Origin: Ditylenchus dipsaci
Taxonomy: Eukaryota; Nematoda; Chromadorea; Rhabditida; Anguinidae
Assembly (NCBI GenBank): GCA_004194705.1
Contig: SADC01001249.1
Span: 17,887 to 81,886 of the forward strand
Reading direction: 5' to 3'
DNA length: 64,000 nt
Made by a program: the position numbers and the translations under genes. Positions 11,501 to 20,385 of the stretch are shown piece after piece. Every line of letters begins with the position of its first letter. Within the stretch, counting starts at the first letter, position 1. The notes below the pieces were generated by a model, which saw nothing but the letters and a program-made list of their open reading frames with translations, had not been told where the DNA came from and searched no databases.

Positions 11501-14500
11501 CACAAAAAATTATAGTTCGTCTTTGGTTGGCTCAAAGAGTAAGTCCATCAATGTCTAGTGAAAAATCGGCTCTCGTGTACAATCAGGCAGTTTTTTTTTC
11601 GCCTTGGTGCCCTCTGTTGTTTTTTTGAATTTTTTTCTTTTTAGCCACTTTGATAATGTAATCCATAAGCGGACTACATGGAGCATAAAATCAGACAGCC
11701 CTACGGATCAAAAGATATAAGCCAGCTTGGCACTATTGGAGAATCGGTTCTCATCGGTTTGAGCAATTCTGGTATAAGTTTTTGCGCAGCGTTACATTTT
11801 ATGCAAATCGTTTTTGAATTTACCTGAGAAAATTGCATCGTTAAGCCTTTAAAAATAATTCTTTAAAAAATCACCAGGGTACCAAGACAAAAACATCCCA
11901 ATTGTACTCGAGGGCCCAAAAGTCTTAGTTACTTTTCACAAAAAATTGAAAAAGAAATACTTTGAGCCATGACTAAGAAATAACTTTTTTCAGTAATCGA
12001 TGACAACCAAGATGCTATCCAAGAAGAATCCGCCTAAGCACGCAGTCAGACAAGATGAAACAGATGATGATGAAACTGGCTCTGAATCCACTTACCGAGA
12101 CGACATTGAAGATGAGCTAGATTGCAATTATGAGATCGGTGAAAAAGTAATGTGTTTGGCTCGCGACAATTTGTTTTATGAGGCTAAGATTGTCGACATT
12201 ATTGACTATGAAGACGATTCCGTTTACAAAGTTCACTATATGGTAAGTCGCCGCCAAAAATTTAGAAATGTTACAAAAATATTGTTTCAGGGATGGAACG
12301 CAAAGTATGATGAGCGCTTAAGAAAAAGCGAGTTAGCCACACGGCTTCAGAAGTTCACCCAAGAAAATAAACAAAAGGCTGAGGTAAGATTCGTTATGCA
12401 TAATATATTTTTGAAAAATCTGTGTACAGTCAAACCTCTTTAAACCGGCACCCCCGAAAATTCGTTCCCGCCTAGGATCCGATGATTTTTTTACCTCGAT
12501 TTTTGTACTGTTTTGCCAGTTCTCTTTTGACAGTTTGGTCGCAAATATAGCAAGGATGCCGATTTTGCCAATTGTTTTTTAGAAACCTAACACTTTTTTC
12601 ACTAAAAAACCAAAACCTCGATAACCAGACACCTATTTCTGAAAAAGTGCGTCCGGTTATCGAGGTTTTGCTTTTTTAGAGTGAAAAGTTTTTGTATTAT
12701 GAAAAACGATCGGCAAAATTGGCATCCTTGCGATATTTGCGACCAGACTGTCAAAACAGAACTATCGAAACAGTACAAAAATCGAGGTAAAAAAAATCAT
12801 CGTTCCCTAGGCGGGAACGAACTTTTGGGGGTGCCGGTTTAAAGAGGTTTGACTGTATGTTGTCCGTAGTTTAGAAAGCTGTAGGATTTACTAGGTGGAG
12901 GTCAAATGACCAATGCACATATACAGACTTTTCAATTTAGTCGATGGGAAACTGCTGTTAACAAATAAAAAAATAGAGTAAACAGACCGTGAAATTTTTC
13001 GAAAAAAGACATCAAAAAAAGAATTTTTTTGAATATTTACACTTATTTTATTCAGTGCCTATTGACATTTAGAAGCGAAAAAGAACAAACAAATTTTACA
13101 ACCTGCATACATGAACCATGAAAAAATTTTGAACTATTCTAACAAAAATACCACATAAAGTCGAACCTCACTATGGTGACGCCTTGTTAGGGCCACTAAA
13201 TCAATGTCTTACAAGACAACAAACCAATGAGAAATAATAAAAATTAAAAAAGAACCATATAGAAGGACGTCTCTAAGTCATTTCTGACCAAACAATAATT
13301 TGAAAAATGTGTTACCGTACTTACTATAATAGTAGCTCCGGGGCTACTAATTTTCAACACCCCCTTCCAGGGGGGTTCACCATCATAGGACTGGCGAAAT
13401 GGGCCTTAACGGCCGATTTTCAGGGGGGGGCTATATTTTTCAACCCCCTCCTAGGGGGGGGGCTACTATTAGAGGGTGGGCTACTATTAGAGTAAATACG
13501 GTATATTAAGAGTTTCATTGTTGTACTAACTGCATAAATTTTTAGGCAGAACTCCAAAAAATAAAAGAAAAATACGAAGCCATGCAAGCTTTGACAGCAA
13601 AGCCGAGAATCAAGAAGTCGATAGCAAAAAGCTCTAGGCAAAGCAAGAATTCCACATCAAGTTCATCCTCCAAACGCAGCAATGTCGCTTCGAATCGAAG
13701 TTCTCGTGATAAGAATAGTTGTAGTAGGACTGAAAGCAGTAGATCCAGAAGCAAAAGTCACGGTAATTTAATTTTTTAGGACTATTTTCAATTAGTTTTA
13801 GAATTTTAGAAGTTGTTGAAGTGCCACCAGTAGAAAGTCTACCGCTGTGCATTCCATTTAAGCAACATGCGGTCAAGCCAATATCGTTAGATGCTTCTCT
13901 GAGGTGGGTGCTGGGTGAAGACAGAGACTACTTGCTGCTCAAAGGAATGCTGCCCAAGATCCCTGCTGAAGTGTCGGTCTTTGAAATTATTGAGACGGTG
14001 AGTAAAATTATATCATTATGTGGCGTGCTCACAATGGAGGCGAGAACTCGGAAGTTTGGTAATAATTCAACCTATTAGGGGCAAAGAGTACCGAAATTTC
14101 CTAACTATCCCCCAGAGTCTCCAAACCCGAGTTTTATCCCAAGCCATGTTTATCGTCAAACTTTTTCAGTATCGTGTCTACGTAAAAAGCTCCACTGTAA
14201 GCGGTGAGGAAAGAAAGATGCCAGTGATTCCAAATCATCTCACTGAAGGCAACAAGTGCCTGAGTTTGATGATTTATTCGCTACACAGCAAAGAAGATTT
14301 GTATACTATATCCCTGCTGGACTGCTTTGAACATATGGCCAGAAGTGCTGATCTGCTCTATGAACACGAAAAATCGATGCATGCCCGTCTGCTAGACCAA
14401 CTGGACAATGGTAGGTAAATCTCGAATAAAGTTCTTTTTCGTCAACGAAAAAAATAATTTTTGTGACCTGCAAGATTTCTATTTTCCCAAAAGTTGTGTT

Positions 14501-16703
14501 CTTTACACAAAACTTTTTAGCTGGAACTGAAATGCCCCCTAAAAAGTCTGAATTGCGCCCTCTAATTTTTTTTTTCAGCCTTCTAACTTTATTTGTCATT
14601 TTCTTTAAGCTTGTGTTTTCATTCTTTAAAGGACCATAGCCGTCGCCGACAACGAGAATTTCAAATGTTTGAATTCGCGCGGACAATTCTCTTTCGTCTG
14701 ACACTGTACTGTTTTGACTTGCTTCGAATGTCTCAAAAGAGTACAATGAAATACGAAAGAGAACTGTCCCTCGCAAATTCAAACATTTGAAATTCTCGTT
14801 ATCGGCGACGGCTGTGGTCCTTAAAAACCATTGAGACTATTGCGTAGTCCTGGATTTTGGCCCTCTAATGAGCCATCTAACTGCTCTACTCGAATATACC
14901 CCTCCCCTCTTTAAAATGTTACTGAAATATAACCAAACGCTCCGAATGGTTGGCTTTTTTCATTCAAAACCTTTTGATACTAATATTTCGCAAATCTCTC
15001 AACATTCCAAAAAGAATTTTAAAACATGACAAAATAAAATCAGAGGACGAAAAAGTAAATTTGAGGGCGAAATTCAGACTTTTGAGTACGGTTGTCGAGG
15101 CCTTGACTCGAGGCTCGTTGTGGAAAATAAGATAGATGAGATATGAAAAAACCGGCTAGGAGAAGTTTCTCAAAAACGAAACTTCTCAAAACTTTGCCTT
15201 GGTCCCCCTTCTTCCCTGAAAAATTCAGAAAAAAATAAAAAAATAAAAATAACAGGGGAACCAAGGCACATTTTGGAGAACTTCTGTTTTTGAGAAGTTT
15301 CCCTACCCAAAAAACCTGCATCAACTGTACTATTGCCTTACAACTATCGCCAACCTATTTTTTTGCAGGAGAAGCTCTGAGCAAAAAGTTTACGCCCAAT
15401 GAGCAGTACAAGCTGGCAAAAGTGTTTGGTCTGCCCTATCTTTTGCGCATGCTCACCCAGCTGCACAAACTACTGGCCGTGGACACCAGAATTAACCAGC
15501 AGGAGGTGGACCGACTGCTCTATAGGTGCAACGGACTGGTGGAGTTTCTAACCAACAACTGGAAAGTGTGTTTCAGAGGTGCTAGCGACTATTTTCTCAG
15601 CCCCAACTACAGCTCCAACCGTAGAGCCATTAAGAAATCATGATTTTGAAAGACAGAAAATACATTTTTTGAGATTTTATGCTGTTTATAGATGGCTGAA
15701 AGCCCAATAAAGATCTATTTCCGAAAAAGTTAAAAAAACAGTATAAAATAGCTCTAAGTCTTCTAGCTTTTTCGTTCGCTAATAGATGGATCTAATGGGG
15801 CAAAGGAAAGTAGTCATCCTTAGGCAAGACTTTTTAGCAATAATGTGTGCAAAATTTTTAACTTTCCGAAGCAAATATTCAAAATTAGGAATTTTTTTTA
15901 GTGTTGTTAGGCCAGAAGTAAGGCGAAAATGTTTCGTATGAATGTATAAATTAGTTCGAAAAAGGAAAAAATATAATTTTTTTGGCGGGAATTTAAAAAT
16001 TTTGGCTTTTTAGAATGTTCGGCGGGAATTTGAAAATTTCGACTTTTTCGGCAATTTTAGCAGGAATCTAAAAATTTTGTCTTTTTCGGTAATTTTGGCT
16101 GGAATTTAAAAATTTGGAGTTTTCGGACCGCAAGATTAGGAAAATTAGGAAATTTCTGAAACTTGAGTCTTGTACACCTCGCACTCAGTTTTTATAGGAA
16201 AATAAAATGAGCCGACAAAAAAAACTTTGACTAGAAGGGGGGGGGGTGTACAGTATATTTGCTCTTTTTGTGACTTTATTTTGAGTGAACGGACCAAAAA
16301 ATGTAAATTTGCAGAATAAAAATTTGAAAAATTTGACTAAAAGGTTGAAAACTACATATTGAGACAACCAAAAAATTTGGGTTCAAGTTTATTAGCTAAT
16401 GAATGGCAAACACCAACCTGGTCTGCAGTTCTTTTTGTAGGTTCTGTATCCGTCGCTCTGCCAACGACAATGAAAAAACTCATTGCTGCAAGGATAGCCC
16501 ACAAATTGACCTAGAGGAGATTTCAGCAGTCCATTTTGCACCATAATCTCAGTATCATTGCAATAGTTGGGTTTATAGCTGTCAAGTTGGCTGGCATCTA
16601 ACAGATCAATAGCTTTGGGCACTCCTTCACACAACTTTTTATTCAGACAAATGAGAAAAAAGGCGAAGAAACAGGAGTAGCGTCGACATTTTAGTATTTG
16701 CAT
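8537..16703 (-). CDS. Secreted chitin-binding plus LDL-receptor class A protein, paralog A
   Basis: Five exons on the minus strand: 16703-16418, 10115-10002, 9011-8895, 8846-8718 and 8666-8537. Exon 1 has an ATG, a signal-peptide-like hydrophobic run ([10 protein letters not shown]) and a CBM14/peritrophin-like module (NYC...[13 protein letters not shown]...NC). Four LDLa repeats follow, with the Ca-binding signatures CDGKYDC...DEQNC, CNGVAEC...GTDEHDC, CDGVAQC...GEDELLC and CDGVKNC...GSDEKYC. The stop is TAA. An extracellular, chitin-associated role (eggshell, cuticle or gut lining) is inferred. Exon 4 needs one extra T in the run at about 8827-8830 to restore CGKESFYC. With it the total is 259 codons and every splice phase fits. 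The last LDLa lacks cysteines 1 and 3. Intron 1 (6.3 kb) contains the MRG gene on the other strand. Confidence 0.85.
9106..9493. mobile_element. TA-flanked MITE, GTGTAGGTGCA ends
   Basis: Perfect ends GTGTAGGTGCA / TGCACCTACAC with TA duplicated (9104-9105, 9494-9495). Inner arms AAGTTCGTACCCGCC and CGGGAACGTACTT are inverted. The arms share the 'TTGCCAAATCTGATTTGTCAG' type of internal sequence with the pogo-like MITEs. It sits in intron 2 of LDLa paralog A. Confidence 0.75.
10642..11276. mobile_element. Pogo/Tigger-like element carrying a dispersed module
   Basis: Ends CAGTCAACCCTCGATACAAC and ...TCGTTGTATCGAGGGTTGACTG with TA on both sides (10640-10641, 11277-11278). Inside is a dispersed module also found at 40490-40940: a palindrome around CCCCTGCGCC, the 'CACTCGAAAGTGACTCTGG' block, and the 'TTTCTCATGAAATCGGGGTC' block. 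No transposase. Confidence 0.75.
12000..15643 (+). CDS. mrg-1: MRG-domain chromatin protein (MRG15/MORF4L1 family)
   Basis: Complete six-exon gene: 12000-12242, 12291-12383, 13546-13762, 13810-13997, 14170-14410 and 15369-15643. All phases agree and give 418 residues. A chromo-barrel domain lies at about residues 43-100 ([20 protein letters not shown]...[10 protein letters not shown]). A basic Ser-rich linker spans ~130-183. The MRG domain is ~200-415 ([70 protein letters not shown]). Family members bind methylated H3K36 and recruit histone acetyltransferase or deacetylase complexes in the nucleus. A TTTTTTCAG acceptor 7 bases before the ATG may be a spliced-leader site. AATAAA is at 15706. 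The gene lies wholly inside intron 1 of the minus-strand LDLa paralog A, and its own introns hold MITEs at 12427-12855 and 13313-13504. Confidence 0.95.
12427..12855. mobile_element. Pogo/Tigger-like MITE in MRG intron 2
   Basis: Ends CAGTCAAACCTCTTTAAACC and ...GGTTTAAAGAGGTTTGACTG are perfect inverses, with TA at 12425-12426 and 12856-12857. Subterminal TTCGTTCCCGCCTAGG and its inverse follow. Length 429 bp; no ORF. Confidence 0.9.
13313..13504. mobile_element. TACGGTA-type MITE (family B) in MRG intron 2
   Basis: Ends CCGTACTTACTATAATAGTA and ...CTATTAGAGTAAATACGG. Other copies are at 28699-28949, 29695-29941, 42063-42225 and 59318-59573, with a degraded copy near 36460-36700. Rich in C and G runs. 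Confidence 0.7.
15155..15305. repeat. Small palindrome with TGCCTTGGTCCCC arms
   Basis: Arms around AGAAGTTTCTCAAAAACGAA / TTCTGTTTTTGAGAAGTTTC, each with a copy of TTGCCTTGGTCCCC or its inverse. It sits in the last intron of the MRG gene. Confidence 0.6.
15712..16417. other. MRG 3' flank, AT-rich with short repeats
   Basis: After the AATAAA at 15706 there is a short tandem-like run (about 15980-16100) of TTTTCGGCGGGAATTTAAAA words. Nothing coding was seen before the LDLa exon begins at 16418. Confidence 0.5.
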
Positions 16704-16737
16704 GGCTGGATACACGAAACTAAATCAAAATTTATCA

Positions 16738-17641
16738 CAGTCAAGTCTTGATTTTTACGGCTATTTCTCGAGTTCGTTCCCGCCTAGGCTCCGACACTTT
16801 TTCACTTCGATTTTTGAAGTCTTTTGCCAAATGTGATTTGCCTGTCTGGTCAAAAAATTGGGCAGGACTTCCTTTTACGGAGTCCTCCCAAAAGTGTGTT
16901 TTGACCACTTATTCGAGCTTTTCAGGTCGTAATTAGTCGAAAAAACATGTTTTCAGGATTGGAAAAGACATCTGCAAAAAAAAATTTTGGTCAAAAAATT
17001 AAAAAATTTTTGACCAAAATTCACCTAAAACAAGGAATATATGATGTGGGCGGGTGTCCTAAGCCTAAGCCTAACGCCTATACGCTGGCTTTAAAAAGGA
17101 TGTCCCGGAGGATACATGACCGTCACAAGGGCTCACACACTTGTACATATGGTACGGTTTGGATATTATATAAAAACTGACAAATACCCATATGAAGGTA
17201 GAGTTCCTTATAGTGTTTGACCGAAGCATGAAAAATGAAAATTTTTGGTAAAAAAGTCGATTTTTGATCAAAATTTTTTTTCTCGAAAAATGTCTTTCCC
17301 AATCCTGAAAACATGTTTTTTCGACTAATTACGACCTGAAAAGCTTGAATAAGTGGTCAAAACACACTTTTGGGAGGACTCCGTAAAAGGAAGTTTAGCC
17401 GAAAATTGCAAGAATACCAATTTTGCAATTCGTTTTTTGAAAAGACACAATTTTTTGCCGCTAGTCTTTAGGACAAATTTGCTACCATTTACAAAAAAGA
17501 TGTGAAAAATTAGAATCCTTGGGATTTTTAGATTAGACTGGCGAAAAACATTTGAAAGACATCAAAAATCGATCTTGAAAAAGTGTCGGACCCTAGGCTG
17601 TAACGAACTTGAGAGGGTGCCGTAAAATCGAGATTTTACTG
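16738..17641. mobile_element. Pogo/Tigger-like MITE split by a second element
   Basis: Outer ends CAGTCAAGTCTTGATTTTTA and ...AAAATCGAGATTTTACTG are inverted. Both carry the family's GTTCGTTCCCGCCTAGG / CCTAGGCTGTAACGAAC blocks. The family's internal sequence is interrupted at 16868-17394 by a different long-arm element. Confidence 0.7.
16868..17394. mobile_element. Nested long-TIR element
   Basis: Arms of about 105 bp (CTTCCTTTTACGGAGTCCTC at 16868, inverse at 17394) include AAAACACACTTTTGG and ATGTTTTCAGGATTGG. The centre holds tandem CCTAAG copies at about 17060. No credible ORF. Confidence 0.7.
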
Positions 17642-17932
17642 TAATTCAGCAGAAAATCCAAATTTAGAAGTCAATTCTTTTACTTTTTTTCTGGCCCATT
17701 TTATCCATGAAACTGGTCGGTTCGTGGACCCGGGCATTAGATATACTGTCAGTTGAATTATTGCCAAGGTAATCGAGCAGTTCAGACAATTTTCAAATTA
17801 TCTGCCGATTCAATAGAGGTCTTCGACCATTGAAAATTATTGGCTTCCTCATCTCTTCTTTCTCTTTTTCTTAGGAAATTTTCGTAAGCTTTTTAGAATG
17901 ATTATGACAGATTGGATCTAGGCACGGTATAA

Positions 17933-18340
17933 CAGTCGAGTCCCGATGTAACGGCACCCTTCTAAAGTTTGTTACCACTATTATCCTAATTTTTAATTCG
18001 CTAACTGGTTTTCTCTAAAAACTGTAATGATTTTGATCCTTTGTGGCTATATTGGCCAAAAACATCAGGCAAAAAATTGAAATTAATGGTAAAATTCCCG
18101 ATATAACGGCACCTCCTCAAGTTCGTTTCCACCTAGGGTCCGACACATTTTTCACACAAATTTTTTTTCGCGCCAGTTTTTATTGGCCAGTCTAGTCCCG
18201 AAAATAAAAATCTTTCATTTTGAGAATAGATTCACCAAGGACAATCGCAAAAATATTTTAAAAATTTTAAAATTAAAAAAATTGTAGGACCCGAGGCGGA
18301 AACGAACTCGAGATAGTGCCGTCAAATCATTTCTCGACTG
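17933..18340. mobile_element. Pogo/Tigger-like MITE
   Basis: Ends CAGTCGAGTCCCGATGTAAC and ...AAATCATTTCTCGACTG, then TA at 18341. An internal copy of the end motif (GATATAACGGCACC at about 18100) suggests one arm was duplicated. Confidence 0.65.
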
Positions 18341-18548
18341 TAAATTAAAAATGCCTGGCTGTAAACCAAAGATATTACTGGTAAAACCACAGGACCAAAA
18401 TTATTTTCCTAAGAAATAAAACTCTTGGCAAAAAATTATAGAAAAGAAGAAATTAAAAGCCAACCTGCTATTGGAGCAATACTAGCATAATTAGAATAAA
18501 TAAGTTTGAGGATGTTCAATTCACACATTCATTACCCTCTTCAAAAAG

Positions 18549-18811
18549 ACGATAGGGGGTTTGATGAGAGATTCAAATAGCCAGTCACCAAGACCAACTC
18601 ACACACCCCAAGAACCTGTATTTGCTGAACAAGCGAGCATTTATGGATCTGCATACAAGTTAGCAGACAGCAGCCATATGGACACCTGACTGGTCCCTCC
18701 TTTGCTGCAGCAGGGATGATGCAAGCCAGCACTTACCCACCTCCAGATCATGAACAGCCAAGTTTTCAAGTACTTCCTGCACACTTCACAAGTACCCACT
18801 TGAGGGACTGA
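18549..18811 (+). CDS. Orphan terminal exon, Gln/Pro-rich C-terminus
   Basis: After a CTTCAAAAAG acceptor, an open frame reads LMRDSNSQSPRPTHTPQEPV, then AEQASIYGSAYKLAD. It shifts by one base at about 18665-18680, then reads QQPYGHLTGPSFAAAGMM, TYPPPDHEQPSFQVLP and ends at TGA (18809-18811). AATAAA follows at 18848. The composition resembles the C-terminal tail of a regulatory protein, but I cannot name it. No upstream + strand exons were found nearby, so the gene may be broken or its exons may be dispersed. Confidence 0.4.
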
Positions 18812-19201
18812 CCATTTGGAGGGATTTCCGTATAGGTTTTTGAATCAAATAAAGAATTGGGATGAATAGCAAAGGTTATTTTGAAAGTTGGTGTTTTTTG
18901 TTTGGAGTCAACTGTGAAGTGGCCCTTGACTTTTTGTATAAATCATCTTTTTTGGCTGTTGTAGCAAAAAATAAACATTATTTACAGAAAAAACTCAAAA
19001 TTTTATGATCAATTTATTTCGTTTGTTTTACAAAGGAACCGTTCGAACTGTCGCCTTGCCTAACGTAGCCCATGGTCGATTTACTTAGTGTAGAAAAAGT
19101 CCTTGCGACAAACAGAGATTAAAATTTTGAGTTTGGGGCCAGTTTTTATTTTTTTTAGCTTATTGTCAGTGAGATTTTGCCCCATCTATAACTGTACGCC
19201 A

Positions 19202-19454
19202 ATAACTGTAGAATTCTCGACCCTAGTAGTGAATACCCCCCCCTAACGATTTTCACCCTTTTTACTTAAGTAAAAAGTACCCAAATTTATGTCCCAGACC
19301 CCGGAAAATATGCGTAAACTCTTCATTAGTCACAACTTCCGTACGCTGGCCTACCCCAAGCCTAAGGGCTAAGCCTAAACTTGTTGTTTGCAAGGGTAGT
19401 TACAGCAATTTTAAAAGGTCGGATGCTTGGGGGGGGTATTCCCTACTAGCGCCG
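19202..19454. mobile_element. CCCTAGTAGTGAATACCC element (family D)
   Basis: Inverted ends around GACCCTAGTAGTGAATACCC and GGGTATTCCCTACTAGCG. Internal landmarks are TTTTTACTTAAGTAAAAAGT, CAGACCCCGGAAAATATG and CGTACGCTGGCCTACC. Further copies are at 34385-34560 and 58403-58645, with an end at 1-115. The surrounding 18.85-20.38 kb shows no gene. Confidence 0.7.
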
Positions 19455-20385
19455 ATATTTCTAGTGAAAAATTCTGCGAAGAAGGCATGTGAAGCAAAAC
19501 AATATTTGCAGCAAAAAAGTATTTTAGAGGCAATAAAAAGTCTTTTGGGAGCGAAAAGAAGTCTTTTTGCAGCAAGGAAAAGCTTTGCCCATTTTGAATT
19601 AGGGGGGGGGGGCACTATTAGAGGTTTTAACGGTAAGACCTTGTTTAAATGGTGGACTGTAAATTCAACTATCGGGATAACTATCCTCACTCGGGAATAA
19701 CCATAACTTTTTTAAAATTTTCCAAAAATTATTCTTTTGGTGCTATTTTGTAGCTGAGATACAGGGCTACCAAATAGTTCATTAACAAAATTATTGCAAA
19801 TTTAAGAATGCTGAAAAAAGTCAACAATCCTAACTCACAATTCTCACTCGGCCGGAGTGAAAAAAAAAGTTATGGCTATTTGCGAGGGAGGACTGTTGAA
19901 TTTGCAGTCGACCATTGTATGCGAGGCCTAAGTATCATCCAATAGGCCCAATAATCAGTTTTTTTGCAGCAGACAATAGATAAATTCTGACAAAGAAATC
20001 ATGCTCAACGTACTCGATTTGCTTGCAAACCGCTTTTAGAATTCAAACTTCACTGCAAAATTTTCAATTCCTCTCGAGACAAAAAGATTTAAACTAACTG
20101 TGTTTCGTGTTTTCCATATTATGGATCATCTGTATCACAATCTTGAAACCCTTATAATTCCGGTTGAATGTTTTGTTTTCGTAAAACGTATTTTTGAAAC
20201 GATAGCTAAGATCCTGCGCTACAACATAAATCTGAAATCGTTGGCACATTTAAAAAAACGGACTAATAGATAACTTTTATTTCAAAAATTTGTATTGCGT
20301 AACATAAATTATTAAAAAATATAAATTATAAACAAAATTCAGAGAAGCTCGATGTTCAATATAGCCATAAATGTGTAATCTTTAG

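Noticed and set aside
16185..16367. Short minus ORF upstream of the LDLa exon region
   Set aside because: Low-complexity Phe/Lys-rich translation of AT-rich DNA.
18541..18732. Minus-strand 63-residue ORF rich in Cys and Leu
   Set aside because: Antisense to the better supported + strand exon, which has a stop and AATAAA.
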